From: Rickettsia typhi
GTDB taxonomy: Bacteria > Pseudomonadota > Alphaproteobacteria > Rickettsiales > Deianiraeaceae
Assembly: GCA_945898725.1 (NCBI GenBank)
Contig: CAMDIK010000002.1
Coordinates: 1-64,000 of the forward strand
Length of the DNA stretch: 64,000 nucleotides
Reading direction: 5' to 3'
Made by a program: the position numbers and the translations under genes. Below, piece after piece: positions 35,973 to 46,867 of this stretch. The stretch's first letter is position 1; every line of letters starts with the position of its first letter. The notes under the pieces are model-generated. The model did not search any database and was not told the DNA's origin. It saw nothing but the letters and a program-made list of their open reading frames with translations.

Positions 35973-37199
35973 ATGGGTGTTTCTTTTAATACACATAGCG
36001 CAATTTACCTTGACAACCAGGCAACAACCCCTATAGATCCTAGGGTTTTAAAGGAATTTATCACTGCGCTGGAATCTGAATATGGCAATCCGCATTCAAG
36101 AAGTCATATTTATGGATGGGAAGCGGAGAAAATGGTAGACATCGCGCGCGCGGAAATTTCCAACCTAATCAATGCAAAATCGGATGAAATAATTTTCACC
36201 AGCGGAGCGACGGAATCAAATAATTTAGCGCTAAAAGGTCTTGCAGAATTCTACGGGGAAGATAAAAATCACATAATAACAGCAACCACAGAGCACAAAT
36301 GTATCATAGAAACTTGCAGATATCTTGAGGGTAAAGGGTTTAAAGTTACCTTTTTAAATCCGGACACAGATGGGCTAATTGCCCCCGAAGAGATTAAAAA
36401 AAACATCACCGAAAAAACACTAGCAGTGTCAATTATGGCTGTGAATAACGAAATTGGCGTTATACAAAATCTTGCTGAAATTGGCAAAATATGCAGAGAA
36501 AATGGTGCATTTTTTCACACAGATGCAGCTCAAGCATTTGGGAAAATACCTCTTGATGTTGAGGCGATGAACATAGATTTGATGTCAATATCAGGGCATA
36601 AAATTTACGGACCAAAGGGCGTTGGAGCACTATTTGTTCGCAAAAAACCAAGGGTAAAACTTCGCCCTATTATTCACGGCGGTGGGCAGGAAAGAGGGCT
36701 TCGCAGCGGAACACTTCCCGCGCCATTGATACATGCTTTTGGCATTGCAGCAAAAATTGCCAAACAAGATATGCAGAATGACCACGAAAGAATTGCAAAA
36801 TTATCGAACTACTTAATGGAACATTTGCTGCAAATTCCAAGCACATTCTTGAATGGAAGCAAGGTGCATCGTTACCCGGGAAATGTAAATATAAGCTTCG
36901 CATACGTTGAGGGTGAGTCACTATTAATGGCAATGAGAGATGTTGCAGTTTCATCGGGATCTGCCTGCACTTCTTCAAGTTTAGAGCCATCTTATGTTCT
37001 CAAAGCACTAGGTTTGAAGGATGAAATAGCGGGATCTTCAATTAGATTTGGCATAGGAAGATTTACAACGCAAGAGGACGTAGATCAGGTAATAAAAATA
37101 GCAGAAAAGGCGATTAATAAATTGCGCGCGATGTCTCCATTGTGGGAAATGGTACAAAATGGCATTGATTTAGACGCAGTGCAGTGGTCTGGACATTGA
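35973..37199 (+). CDS. iscS: cysteine desulfurase IscS
   Basis: A 408-residue PLP enzyme that releases sulfur from cysteine for Fe-S cluster and tRNA thiolation. Motifs: [28 protein letters not shown], the PLP-Lys in [15 protein letters not shown], and the mobile-loop catalytic Cys in [14 protein letters not shown]. The usual iscR and iscU neighbours are missing; a ferredoxin gene is 14 kb away. A TTGACA at 35924 precedes it but the -10 spacing is poor. The stop abuts the convergent lptD stop with no base between. Confidence 0.97.
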   Translation: MGVSFNTHSAIYLDNQATTPIDPRVLKEFITALESEYGNPHSRSHIYGWEAEKMVDIARAEISNLINAKSDEIIFTSGATESNNLALKGLAEFYGEDKNHIITATTEHKCIIETCRYLEGKGFKVTFLNPDTDGLIAPEEIKKNITEKTLAVSIMAVNNEIGVIQNLAEIGKICRENGAFFHTDAAQAFGKIPLDVEAMNIDLMSISGHKIYGPKGVGALFVRKKPRVKLRPIIHGGGQERGLRSGTLPAPLIHAFGIAAKIAKQDMQNDHERIAKLSNYLMEHLLQIPSTFLNGSKVHRYPGNVNISFAYVEGESLLMAMRDVAVSSGSACTSSSLEPSYVLKALGLKDEIAGSSIRFGIGRFTTQEDVDQVIKIAEKAINKLRAMSPLWEMVQNGIDLDAVQWSGH

Positions 37200-39773
37200 T
37201 TAAATCCCCGTAAATCCTACATTCAACCTCATAACCGGTGAGTTTGAAATTCCTGCGATCGCGTAATTATTTTCCATATAAGTAACACCATAGAACATAC
37301 AATTTGTCTGCTTCATTACAAACAAACCCTTGCGAATCCATTGATCTACAGGACTTTCAACTGTATCTTCAATTACTCGTATACCCATTGCGCCAATTGA
37401 AAGCCCACTGTCAAATTTAAAAGACATAGTTGGCGAAAGCGTTTTCATTTCACCTGTTCTTCCGTAAGTAATTGCATTGCTTGTACTATAATTAATTCCA
37501 CCGGTAAAACCTTTAAAATCCGTGAAACTCACACCTGTGACTTGGTAAGTTGGCGCAATAATATCGGCCATGGCGCCAATTTCGCCGAAACGAGTATCAG
37601 TAGCAAGGCGATATTCATGAAAGAAAGTAAAATCGTTGTTGTACATCTTAAAATTCCCCACGTAATCAGAGAAATTTCCGCTAAATCCGTTGTAATCTTT
37701 ATACATGGCGTTGTTACTGCCGATGTAATTCATAACCCCAACCCCTGCTGCAATATTTATATTATACCAAGGAAGCCTGGTATACATGTCCATTCCATAA
37801 GAAAGACGCTTGCCGGAGTCCACCACGCTATATCCGCTTGTTAAACTATTTGCAAATAAATTAGCTCTTTGAAGCTGTGTTGCAAGGGAATCTTCAAGAA
37901 TTATGCCACCTTTATTTGCATTTGGTGACTGGTGATATTTTAAACGCGGCTCGAATACAAATTGCCCAAACCTGCCAATGCCGGTAAAAATTGGGCTTGA
38001 AAAATCAGCATTAAGGGTGTAATAATTTCTATTCATATTATAGCTTTCTCCCGTATCATTCAAATATCCATAATACCCCATTCTTGCACTGGTATTTGTA
38101 AGTTGATCTGTTGTGATAAATGCATTATTAATTTTTACAAATGGCGAACTTGGGTCGGAAAACCCTAAATATTTACTATTTTGATGGTCAAACCTGTGAG
38201 ATCCGAAAAAGTTAAAATAGTTCCAACTTTTTGTTTTAATTGGCAAGGTATACCCCATTTCAGCATTATACAATTGTGTTGTATATCCAGCGTCTCTTGT
38301 TAAATTTGCATATCTTTGGGAAAGTAAAAATCTACCCGGTAAGTCGCCAATTTTTTGCTCAAAAACTGACACAGCATGAGGCATTCCCACCGGGGAAATG
38401 CTTGAACTGCTATAAATTAACATCGGGTCAAATCGCATCACCTCCGCCATATGATACATATCCTTGTTTACCTTCGTGATATTCAAAAAATTGCGCGCAT
38501 AAAACTGAAATTTCATATAATATATAGCCATATAATTTGGGTCTGAAGCCTTGAGAAATCTACCCTTAATATAGGTATCTTTGTTAATACCCAACTTTAA
38601 CTTTGCATCAATATGCCATCTATGCCCGGGAACAAAATCGCCATTTTCATCGGTTTTATAACGCCTGGTCGATGGATCTATTAAAAAAGTTCTATCGGTA
38701 ATAGAGGTATTTAATTTCAATAAGCCATGCTGCCTGTCCGGTTTTTCATCATAAAAGAGATTCCTGTATTTAAAATCAAGCGTATTTTCACGTATTCTCC
38801 TTTGATCCATTGTCGATCCTTGAGAAATCTTCGCCCCATTAATTCCCGATAAATCTTGATAAAATGTTGGCTGAATAATCAAATCAGAGTTATGAGAAAT
38901 GCGTGTATAGTAAGGAATACCAAGCCCCACTTGTCTTTTTCCTAAAAATACTATCTTAGGCGGCAAAAAACCAGACTCTGCCTCACTGCTCATTTTGCGT
39001 TTAAATTCCGTAATTTTCAAAACCGGCAAACCCAGCAGTCGAATTCGCGTATTATACAGTGTTGCATAATTTGCCTCCCTATCTACCAAAACTTTTTCCG
39101 ATTTAATTGACCAAGGAAGGCTATTATATTGCTTTTCAACATCCGCATAGCTTGTGTTTGTGACGGTTTTTAAATTATTTGGATTGAAAATTGCTTGATT
39201 TTGCTCATAATCAGCGCCGCATCTCTCTCGCTCTAAAGCCACGTCCCCCACCCCGGCAATATGACACGCGGAAAATGTCATATCATAAAATTCATACTTA
39301 TCATCTGAAATCTGCTTTAAATTTTCCAAAAGCGCACTACTGTTGTCAGCGAAGAAAATATGCACACCAGTGATATTAGTAAGTTTTGTTTTTTGGCTAT
39401 ATTCTGCTTTATTTGCATACAAAATCATGTCTTGATTGGTGCGAATTTTTACGTCATCATACAACCCCATGTATCCACTGGACTTGTCAAATTTGGCATA
39501 TTTTGCGCCAAAAACGCCATCACCAAAAAATCCAAACACAGAGCCCTCTGCAACACCAATAATACCATCAGGAGATGAAATAGAGTTGCTAAAAAACCTC
39601 ATCTTCTTACCATTTAAGGCATTACTTGTAATATCCACCTGGTCAACCTTGGGCTTATCATCTTCTTTTGTAAAAAAAGCAAAGGCATTGACAGAAAGCA
39701 ATCCGCTTATAGTTAAAAACAAAAATAAGTTGTAAATCCACAGCTGTAATTTTATAATCAAGCTTGTGTGCAT
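37200..39773 (-). CDS. lptD: LPS-assembly outer membrane protein LptD
   Basis: An 857-residue outer-membrane protein that inserts lipopolysaccharide into the outer leaflet with LptE. A signal peptide (LFLFLTISGLLSVNAFA) is followed by the OstA-like periplasmic jellyroll (about 45-190: ITSNALNGKKMRFFS, MILYANKAEYSQKTKLTNITGV) and a long beta-barrel with the family's LPPKIVFLGKRQVGLGIPYYTRI block. Cys at the jellyroll/barrel boundary and near the C-terminus could form the activating disulfides. Its presence implies an LPS- or LOS-type outer membrane, in line with the EptA-like enzyme. It follows ppa on the same strand by 14 bases. Confidence 0.9.
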   Translation of the reverse strand: MHTSLIIKLQLWIYNLFLFLTISGLLSVNAFAFFTKEDDKPKVDQVDITSNALNGKKMRFFSNSISSPDGIIGVAEGSVFGFFGDGVFGAKYAKFDKSSGYMGLYDDVKIRTNQDMILYANKAEYSQKTKLTNITGVHIFFADNSSALLENLKQISDDKYEFYDMTFSACHIAGVGDVALERERCGADYEQNQAIFNPNNLKTVTNTSYADVEKQYNSLPWSIKSEKVLVDREANYATLYNTRIRLLGLPVLKITEFKRKMSSEAESGFLPPKIVFLGKRQVGLGIPYYTRISHNSDLIIQPTFYQDLSGINGAKISQGSTMDQRRIRENTLDFKYRNLFYDEKPDRQHGLLKLNTSITDRTFLIDPSTRRYKTDENGDFVPGHRWHIDAKLKLGINKDTYIKGRFLKASDPNYMAIYYMKFQFYARNFLNITKVNKDMYHMAEVMRFDPMLIYSSSSISPVGMPHAVSVFEQKIGDLPGRFLLSQRYANLTRDAGYTTQLYNAEMGYTLPIKTKSWNYFNFFGSHRFDHQNSKYLGFSDPSSPFVKINNAFITTDQLTNTSARMGYYGYLNDTGESYNMNRNYYTLNADFSSPIFTGIGRFGQFVFEPRLKYHQSPNANKGGIILEDSLATQLQRANLFANSLTSGYSVVDSGKRLSYGMDMYTRLPWYNINIAAGVGVMNYIGSNNAMYKDYNGFSGNFSDYVGNFKMYNNDFTFFHEYRLATDTRFGEIGAMADIIAPTYQVTGVSFTDFKGFTGGINYSTSNAITYGRTGEMKTLSPTMSFKFDSGLSIGAMGIRVIEDTVESPVDQWIRKGLFVMKQTNCMFYGVTYMENNYAIAGISNSPVMRLNVGFTGI

Positions 39774-39787
39774 ATCATATATTTAGG

Positions 39788-40306
39788 CTATTTTATAACG
39801 AATTTTGAAATAATTGTCTTGGCATCAGCACTCGCGCCAAAGCCTGTAATTTTCACCCATTTCCCCGGTTCCAGGTCTTTATATCTCTCAAAAAAATGCT
39901 TAATTTGATTCACAAAAACATCGGGCAAATCGCTCAATTCATTCACTTTGCTGTAATAAGGATCTAATTTTACCTTAGGAACTGCTATAATTTTCTCGTC
40001 CATTCCACTTTCGTCTTCCATATACAAAACTCCAATAGGTCTTGCAGCAATTACGCTTCCGGGAATTAAAGGATAACGCGTTACAACCATCACATCCAGC
40101 GGATCTCCATCAGCTGCCAAAGTATGCGGAATAAACCCATAATTTGCAGGATAAAACATAGGCGTTTGCACGAATCTATCAACAATCATAGCCCCGGCAT
40201 CTTTGTCAAATTCATATTTCACTGGCGTAGAACCGGCAGAAACTTCAATTATAACATTAACCTCATTTGGAACATCTTTTCCCACAGAAATTTTATCTAT
40301 TATCAT
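39788..40306 (-). CDS. ppa: inorganic pyrophosphatase (family I)
   Basis: A 172-residue soluble Mg-dependent pyrophosphatase that pulls biosynthetic reactions forward by hydrolysing PPi. The core reads KYEFDKDAGAMIVDR, YPANYGFIPHTLAADGDPLDVMV with the metal-binding Asp residues, and FFERYKDLEPGKWVKI. Full length and all catalytic residues are present. It is divergent from virD4, with 120 bases between. Confidence 0.97.
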   Translation of the reverse strand: MIIDKISVGKDVPNEVNVIIEVSAGSTPVKYEFDKDAGAMIVDRFVQTPMFYPANYGFIPHTLAADGDPLDVMVVTRYPLIPGSVIAARPIGVLYMEDESGMDEKIIAVPKVKLDPYYSKVNELSDLPDVFVNQIKHFFERYKDLEPGKWVKITGFGASADAKTIISKFVIK

Positions 40307-40426
40307 AATAATAACACACTAACCCCACCAGCTTCAACATAGAGATTACAAAAAGCAAGAATAAATATTTCTTGCAAAATATTTTTTTACCTTACCACCA
40401 TTCTATGTTAAAACATATTTTCACAA

Positions 40427-42262
40427 ATGGCAGTAGCTTTTGACCCAAATAAAAGAACGCGTGCGATGCAAAATTTTGTGTCGGTTGTAACACTTTACAG
40501 CCTATCAGTTTTTGTATTTGAATACGTATGTTCAATTGTTTTTTTGGGAATTATTGGAAATTTAAACTGGATTATATCAATATATTCCAATCTCTTGGTA
40601 GACTTTGATTTTGTTGCGCATTTTCAAATGATTTTCACCTATAGTCAGAAATATTTGCTGTATTGGTGGGCTTACAAAGAGATGATAGCATTCGACAATG
40701 CAGGATTTTTATTGCCAAAATTGCTTGCCGGGTATGTAATTCCAAATGCAATAGGGCTTGCCATGGTGTGGAAAAATAGAACAAAAATTATAGAATTTCG
40801 CCCTATAAAAAAACAGGAATCAGTTCACGGTGACGCGCACTGGGCAACTAATGCGGAAATTAAGAAAATTAAACTTCGTTCCAAAGAAGGAATGGTTATG
40901 GGCGTTGACAAAAAAGGCTATTTAGTAGCGCCGGACTATCAACATGCCCTGCTTTTTGCCCCAACAGGCTCGGGAAAGGGTGTAGGGTTTGTAATTCCTA
41001 ATCTTTTATACTGGAAAGAGTCAGTAATTTGCCATGATATTAAGCTGGAAAATCATCAACTTACAAGTGGCTGGCGCAGAAAAGAGCTAAAACAGGGAAT
41101 TTACGTATGGTCTCCCGCTGATTCTGACGGAGTGAGCCACTGCTATAATCCAATGGACTGGATTTCCAAAAAACCCGGGCAAATGGTGGATGATGTGCAA
41201 AAACTTGCAAATTTATTGCTTCAAAAGAAGGAATTCTGGGAAAATGAAGCACGAACCCTATGCGTGGGCGTTATGCTTGCACTAATGGGAATGGACGGGA
41301 AGGTTAAAAGTTTTGGGCAGGTGGTACGCGAGCTCAGAAGTGATGATTTTGCCTATAATATGGCGGTGGTTTTAGATACAATTGGTGAAAAAATAAGCCC
41401 CGTAGCATATATGAATCTTGCGGCATTTTTGCAAAAAGCGGACAAGGAGCGCTCCGGCGTGGTTTCAACGCTAAATTCAGGGCTGGAACTTTGGGCGAAC
41501 CCGATTATTGACATCACAACCTCAAGAAGTGACTTTAATATAGCGCTATTTAAGAAAAAACCAACAACAGTTTTTGTGGGAATTACCCCGGACAACATAC
41601 AGCGTTTAAAGTCTTTAATGGCGATATTCTACCAACAGGCAACAGAGTTTTTAAGCCGAAAAATGCCGGGAAAAGACGAGCCGTATGGCGTTTTGTTTTT
41701 AATGGATGAGTTTCCAACTTTGGGGAAATTAGAGCAATTTTTGGCAGGAATTGCATATTTTCGTGGTTATCACGTAAGGCTTTTTTTAATTATTCAAGAC
41801 ACCCAGCAGCTTAAAGGAACTTACGAAGACGCCGGAATGAACTCATTTTTATCGAATGCCATGTACCGAATAACTTTCGCGGCGAACAACGTTGAAACGG
41901 CAAAATTAATATCCGAACTGGTGGGAAATCAAAGCGTTGAGTCAACTTCCTACAATAAGCCAAGATTTTTTGACTTAAACCCTGGCTCCAGATCGACAAA
42001 TAGCTCCTCCACTCAAAGAGCATTGCTACTTCCCCAAGAGGTAATTTCAATGCCCCGTGACGACCAAATAATTCTAGTGGAAGCATCTCCGCCAATCAGA
42101 ACGAAAAAAATCAAATACTATCAAGATAAAATGTTTACAAAAAGATTGTTAAAAGAAACGCCAATACCAAGGCAAGAAATAAAAGTTGCCAAGCCGGAAA
42201 AATCCAAAAGACCAAATGACCAGCCACCTCAACAACCACCTGAAGCACTTCCTGCGGAATAA
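40427..42262 (+). CDS. virD4: type IV secretion coupling ATPase VirD4
   Basis: A 611-residue coupling protein that recruits effector proteins to the type IV channel. Two or three N-terminal membrane segments (about 20-110) precede SVHGDAHWA. Walker A APTGSGKG is at 178-185, Walker B LFLMDEFPTLG follows, then LIIQDTQQLKGTYEDAG. The C-terminal tail is Pro/Gln-rich and probably disordered. In Rickettsiales VirD4 usually follows virB8-B11; here it is alone between ppa and miaB, so the secretion genes are scattered. Confidence 0.95.
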   Translation: MAVAFDPNKRTRAMQNFVSVVTLYSLSVFVFEYVCSIVFLGIIGNLNWIISIYSNLLVDFDFVAHFQMIFTYSQKYLLYWWAYKEMIAFDNAGFLLPKLLAGYVIPNAIGLAMVWKNRTKIIEFRPIKKQESVHGDAHWATNAEIKKIKLRSKEGMVMGVDKKGYLVAPDYQHALLFAPTGSGKGVGFVIPNLLYWKESVICHDIKLENHQLTSGWRRKELKQGIYVWSPADSDGVSHCYNPMDWISKKPGQMVDDVQKLANLLLQKKEFWENEARTLCVGVMLALMGMDGKVKSFGQVVRELRSDDFAYNMAVVLDTIGEKISPVAYMNLAAFLQKADKERSGVVSTLNSGLELWANPIIDITTSRSDFNIALFKKKPTTVFVGITPDNIQRLKSLMAIFYQQATEFLSRKMPGKDEPYGVLFLMDEFPTLGKLEQFLAGIAYFRGYHVRLFLIIQDTQQLKGTYEDAGMNSFLSNAMYRITFAANNVETAKLISELVGNQSVESTSYNKPRFFDLNPGSRSTNSSSTQRALLLPQEVISMPRDDQIILVEASPPIRTKKIKYYQDKMFTKRLLKETPIPRQEIKVAKPEKSKRPNDQPPQQPPEALPAE

Positions 42263-42317
42263 TTTTTTATAGCTGGAGGTTAAATGGTAAAATTTTCATA
42301 AAGCCTAACGCAATTCA

Positions 42318-43694
42318 CTAAATTAATAGCTCACCAAAAAGGCTATTGGTTGAAATTCTAGTTATTTTTACAGGGAAAATTTTCGAAACAAAATCTTCTC
42401 TCTTTGCACCATTTGGCAAGTCTACAAGGGTAATTTGCATATATTCACTGCGGCCAACCAGCTGGTTTTCATACCTTCCAAGCTTATCTTCAAACAAAAC
42501 TGGAATAACCATGGAAAGCATAGTTTGGTTAAAATTATGCTGTTGAGATTCAAGTAAATTTTGTAATTTTGCAAGCCTTGCAGACTTAATTTCTTCCGGA
42601 ATTTGCTCTTTAGATTCAGCCGCGGGGGTTCCGGGGCGCGGCGAATATTTAAATGAAAAAGACTGCCCCTCAAACTTCACCTGGCGAATTAGATCTAGGG
42701 TATCCTCAAAATCTTGCTCACTTTCCCCGGGAAAACCCACAATAAAATCAGAGGAATATATAATATCACTGCGAATTTTCTTAATTTTTTGCATCAAATC
42801 TATATAATCCAAGCGCGAGTGACGACGGTTCATTTTTTTCAAAATGGCATCCGAACCCGATTGCACCGGCAAATTTAGCAATGGCATCAGCTTTTTTTCA
42901 TACCCATGCATCATCACCAAATCGTCCGTCATGTCGCACGGGTGGGAAGTGGTATATCTTATGCGATCAAGCCCGGAAATATCGGCAACTTTCGCAATCA
43001 AATCTGACAATCTCCAAGGAAGACCCTTGTGATCCAGCCCATGATAGGCATTAACATTCTGCCCAAGAAGTACGATTTCCTTCGTTCCATTGTCAACATT
43101 TCGTTTAATTTCATCAAGCACATCCTCCACTTTTCGTGAAAATTCAGCACCCCTGGTGTAGGGAACAACACAGAAAGAGCAAAATTTATCACACCCCTCT
43201 TGAATGGTTATAAATGCGGAACTTTTGGTTCTTTTTTCCAACTCTTGAGGTAGTTTGTCAAATTTTTCATTTGGAGCAAAGTCAATGTTAATAAGGCGTT
43301 TTTCACCAAGTTTAGCTTTTTCAATGAGCTTTGGAAGTTCGTGATAAGACTCCGGACCTACAACTATATCAACATTTTTTGCTCTTGAAAATACAGCATT
43401 TCCCTCTGCCTGCGCAACGCAACCAGCCATAACTACTATCATTTTTTCCCCGTTATCTTGTATTTTTCTTTCACTTTCCACTTTAATTCTGCCAAGTTCA
43501 GAGTAGATTTTTTCTGCAGCTTTCTCGCGAATATGGCAGGTGTTCAAAATAACCAAAGAAACACCATTTTCCTTATAGTCATCCACAATTTCGTAGCCCA
43601 TTTGCTTAATCAAGCTCCCCATCATTTCAGAGTCATAAACATTCATCTGACAACCGTAAGTTTGAATACAGGCTTTTTGCTTATTTTCTATCAT
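42318..43694 (-). CDS. miaB: tRNA-2-methylthio-N6-dimethylallyladenosine synthase MiaB
   Basis: A 458-residue radical-SAM methylthiotransferase acting on i6A37 of tRNAs reading UNN codons. The N-terminal UPF0004 domain has cluster Cys in TYGCQMNVYD, LNTCHIREKA and AGCVAQ; the radical-SAM motif is GCDKFCSFCVVPYTRG; the C-terminal TRAM domain begins near residue 385. Its stop is separated from lptD-ppa by virD4. It follows secD on the same strand by three bases. Confidence 0.96.
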   Translation of the reverse strand: MIENKQKACIQTYGCQMNVYDSEMMGSLIKQMGYEIVDDYKENGVSLVILNTCHIREKAAEKIYSELGRIKVESERKIQDNGEKMIVVMAGCVAQAEGNAVFSRAKNVDIVVGPESYHELPKLIEKAKLGEKRLINIDFAPNEKFDKLPQELEKRTKSSAFITIQEGCDKFCSFCVVPYTRGAEFSRKVEDVLDEIKRNVDNGTKEIVLLGQNVNAYHGLDHKGLPWRLSDLIAKVADISGLDRIRYTTSHPCDMTDDLVMMHGYEKKLMPLLNLPVQSGSDAILKKMNRRHSRLDYIDLMQKIKKIRSDIIYSSDFIVGFPGESEQDFEDTLDLIRQVKFEGQSFSFKYSPRPGTPAAESKEQIPEEIKSARLAKLQNLLESQQHNFNQTMLSMVIPVLFEDKLGRYENQLVGRSEYMQITLVDLPNGAKREDFVSKIFPVKITRISTNSLFGELLI

Positions 43695-43697
43695 ATT

Positions 43698-45239
43698 TTA
43701 TACAAAATTTTTATTTGAGGTGTTGCATCTGGCGATATATTCTGCAAGAACTCTTGTGATAAATACCGCGGTAAAAAACGAAAAAACTATACCAATTGTT
43801 ATCGCAACCGCAAAACCCTTTACAAATACAGTGCCAAATAGCAAAAGCGCTACAGATGCCAGTAATGTTGTGAAATTTGCGTCTATAATTGAAGACATTG
43901 CGCCGGAAAATCCATTTTCAATTAGAGCTAATTTAGGCGTTTTTTCCACGTTAAATTCACGCATTTTTTCATAAATCAGAACATTTACATCTACGGCCAT
44001 TCCAAGAGTCAGTAAAAGCCCAGCAATTCCAGGCATTGTAAGGGTTATGTCAAAAATTGCAAACAATGTGATCGTTAAAAAAAGGTTCATTAAAAGTCCG
44101 AAAATCGCCACAAAACCCATCTTTTTATAGTAAATTCCCATGAACAACAAAACCGCAAAAAGCCCCAGAGATACAGCGATAAATGAAGATTTTATCGCTT
44201 CCCGACCAAGGCTGGACTCAATATTTTTCTCCTCTAAAACAAGAATTTTTGCAGGTAGGGCGCCAGATTTCAACGAAATTGTCAATTCCTTCATTTCTTC
44301 AGGCGTAAAATGCCCTGAAATCACAGCCCTTCCGCCCAAAATCGGCTCATTTATACTAGGCGCACAAAGCACCTTATCATCCACAACAATTGCCAAATTT
44401 CGCCCGGTATTTTTCGAGGTAATTCGGGCAAAATCCCCAGACCCCTTGGAATTAAAACTAATGGCAATTTGCGGCTTAATACTATCAAAAGAAAGGCGCG
44501 CATCGGATAAATCTTCGCCCGAAAGTACGGGATTTTTTTCCACAACATAGTAAGTCACAGGGGTGTTGGAATCCTTATTTTTAAATTCCAAAATCTTGTA
44601 TTTCGCCTTGTCAATTTTGATATTTTTATCCAAAATCTGCCCGTAAAATGGGGATGTTAAGTAAAAATCAAGCTTTGCAGTATGCCCAAGCAAAGACTGA
44701 ACCGAAGAGCCGTCGGTTGCCCGGGGAATTTGCAAAACAATTGAGTCAAAACTATTGCGATATAGGTTAATTTCCCTGGTTCCCATGCCGTCAATTCTAT
44801 TTCGAATAACGTGAATAGACTGCTGAACCAGCTCCGAAATCAAAGATTCCATATAACTTGCAGGGAAAGAAACCAAGTCATTTTTGCCCTCATATTGCAG
44901 ATTTTCGTCGATTTTTTTAATTCCACTTTCCAAGGTAACCGCTTTTCGTGCAATGGTTATGCCATTTGCTCCGATATTTGTCACAATTCCAAGTTTTTGA
45001 GCCTCAATTTCGCTGGCAATTTTGGTATATTTTTCCTCTAAAAATCTAGAAATGTCAGGGCTTAAGGTGAAATGAGCTCCGCCAACCAAGTCCAGTCCCA
45101 AATTTAACTTTGGAAAATAAGACCTTACACGCCCCAAATCAATTCCGGTAATATCCAGTATATTCAGCAAAAAAATCAACCCACAGGTGATAAAAAGCAA
45201 GAAAATAACTTTAACTTTCCACAAAAGAATTTTTGGCAT
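43698..45239 (-). CDS. secD: protein translocase subunit SecD
   Basis: A 513-residue SecD that uses the proton gradient to pull exported proteins through SecYEG on the periplasmic side. One N-terminal span and LNLGLDLVGGAHF begin it; the P1 head domain (about 60-330) includes IRNRIDGMGTREINLYR; five C-terminal spans contain PGIAGLLLTLGMAVDVNVLIYEKMRE with the conserved Asp. secF is not adjacent. It begins with ATG 45239 and leads into miaB. Confidence 0.96.
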   Translation of the reverse strand: MPKILLWKVKVIFLLFITCGLIFLLNILDITGIDLGRVRSYFPKLNLGLDLVGGAHFTLSPDISRFLEEKYTKIASEIEAQKLGIVTNIGANGITIARKAVTLESGIKKIDENLQYEGKNDLVSFPASYMESLISELVQQSIHVIRNRIDGMGTREINLYRNSFDSIVLQIPRATDGSSVQSLLGHTAKLDFYLTSPFYGQILDKNIKIDKAKYKILEFKNKDSNTPVTYYVVEKNPVLSGEDLSDARLSFDSIKPQIAISFNSKGSGDFARITSKNTGRNLAIVVDDKVLCAPSINEPILGGRAVISGHFTPEEMKELTISLKSGALPAKILVLEEKNIESSLGREAIKSSFIAVSLGLFAVLLFMGIYYKKMGFVAIFGLLMNLFLTITLFAIFDITLTMPGIAGLLLTLGMAVDVNVLIYEKMREFNVEKTPKLALIENGFSGAMSSIIDANFTTLLASVALLLFGTVFVKGFAVAITIGIVFSFFTAVFITRVLAEYIARCNTSNKNFV

Positions 45240-45363
45240 AATATATTATTATATATACAAACATTTAAAGCACCAATTTCAAAAGTCAAGAAAAAGATTA
45301 AAAAATCTAAATCTTGGCACAGCTTTAAGGCAATAATTGAAAATCGGTTTTTAGCAAACCACC

Positions 45364-46851
45364 CTACTCTTCCCAGCCAACTTTTTTCAGGAATTCGTCA
45401 TACCCGCCTTCAAAACAGAAGGTTTTTCCGCCGTCAAATACTATTAATTTCGTTGCAATTTCGCGCAAAAAGTACTCATCATGGCTTATCATAACCACCG
45501 CGCCTTCAAATTTTTTAATAGCCTCCATCAGGCTTTCAGCAGATTCAATATCAAAGTGATTTGTTGGCTCATCAAGCAAGAGCAAATTCACCTTTGAAAG
45601 CAAAATTTTCCCAAGCATCACACGACTTTTTTCACCACCCGAAAGCACTCCAATTTTTTTATAGGCTAAATCGCCGGAAAAAAGAATATTTGAACACACG
45701 CGCCGAATTACATTATATTCGCTAGATGTGCTAAATTGTTCCAATTCCTGGCAAATTGTTAGGTCGTTGTTCAAGCGCTCTACGTTCATTTGTCCAAAAT
45801 AACTATATTCAACTTTCTCGTGCAACGTGACCGACCCCTCAAGTGGCGATATTTCATCTACAAGTAATTTTAACAAGGTTGACTTACCATTTCCATTTCT
45901 ACCTATAACGCAAATTTTGTCATTTGCCCCAACTTTAAAACTCAAATCTTTAATCAAAATATTCTCCGGATTGTAACCAAAAGATATATTATTCACCTCA
46001 ACCATGTTGTCTTTTGTTGTGAATGGAAGGTAGTGAAAGTTAAATTCCATAGCAGGAAGCGGGGGTAATTTTTCTTTAACCTCTTGCTTTTGCAGCATTT
46101 TCAGCCTAGACTGCGCAGCGGATGCCTTGCTGGCTTTTGCACCAAATCTTCGAATCCAGTCTTCGGTTTCTTGGCGCTTTTTTTCCTCTCCCAGGCGAGT
46201 TTTCTCATACAACTCTTCCTCCATTTCAATTTGCTGCTTTATTTTCCCTGTTTTTCCTTGAATTTTTCTAAAATTATTGCGGTGTATAATCACGGTATGA
46301 TTTATCACGCTGTCCATAAAGCCCCTGTCATGCGTGATTAAAATCAACTCTCCGCGCCATTTTTTCAAAAATTCCCCAAGCCATCTAATGGAATAAATAT
46401 CCAAATAATTCGTTGGCTCATCAAGCAAAAGCATATCCGGCTCGGTAAGTAAAATTTTCGCAAGATTAATTTTTACCTGAAAACCCCCGGAAAATTGCTG
46501 CGGATCTTTCTGCATTTCTTCATCAGAAAACCCAAGCCCTGTAAGAATTTTTTCACCTTTCCATGCCTCATGCTCTCTTTCCAAACTCAAAACGCTGCAC
46601 ACTTCCTCCAAAGCAGTTTTGTGGGTAAAATGTATGTGCTGCTCTAAATATCCAATACTATAATATTCCGGAATTTCAATCTCCCCCTCGTCCGGCTGCA
46701 ATTTTTGAAGCATTAATTTCAAAAAAGTACTTTTACCACTACCATTTCTACCAATTAATCCAATTTTATCCCCGGGGTTTATAGTAAAATTTACCTCGGT
46801 AAAAATTTCTCTACCCTCAAAAGACATCCATAAATCTCTTATAAAAATCAT
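45364..46851 (-). CDS. ABC-F family ATPase
   Basis: A 495-residue soluble protein with two ABC domains and no membrane spans, the ABC-F pattern (EttA, Uup, YbiT, YheS) of ribosome-associated ATPases. Walker A occurs twice (IGRNGSGKS, IGRNGNGKS); signatures are FSGGFQVKI and LSGGEKSRV; Walker B is LLLDEPTN twice. A charged linker (about 195-260) corresponds to the P-site tRNA interaction motif. C-terminal residues after the second domain are few. The subfamily cannot be settled by eye; housekeeping translation factor is more likely than antibiotic protection. Confidence 0.92.
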   Translation of the reverse strand: MIFIRDLWMSFEGREIFTEVNFTINPGDKIGLIGRNGSGKSTFLKLMLQKLQPDEGEIEIPEYYSIGYLEQHIHFTHKTALEEVCSVLSLEREHEAWKGEKILTGLGFSDEEMQKDPQQFSGGFQVKINLAKILLTEPDMLLLDEPTNYLDIYSIRWLGEFLKKWRGELILITHDRGFMDSVINHTVIIHRNNFRKIQGKTGKIKQQIEMEEELYEKTRLGEEKKRQETEDWIRRFGAKASKASAAQSRLKMLQKQEVKEKLPPLPAMEFNFHYLPFTTKDNMVEVNNISFGYNPENILIKDLSFKVGANDKICVIGRNGNGKSTLLKLLVDEISPLEGSVTLHEKVEYSYFGQMNVERLNNDLTICQELEQFSTSSEYNVIRRVCSNILFSGDLAYKKIGVLSGGEKSRVMLGKILLSKVNLLLLDEPTNHFDIESAESLMEAIKKFEGAVVMISHDEYFLREIATKLIVFDGGKTFCFEGGYDEFLKKVGWEE

Positions 46852-46867
46852 ATTTTACGTTCAAAAA

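Noticed and set aside
45248..45276. TTGGTG-17-TATAAT upstream of secD (minus strand)
   Set aside because: The predicted transcription start falls almost on the secD ATG, which would leave no leader; probably chance in an AT-rich region.
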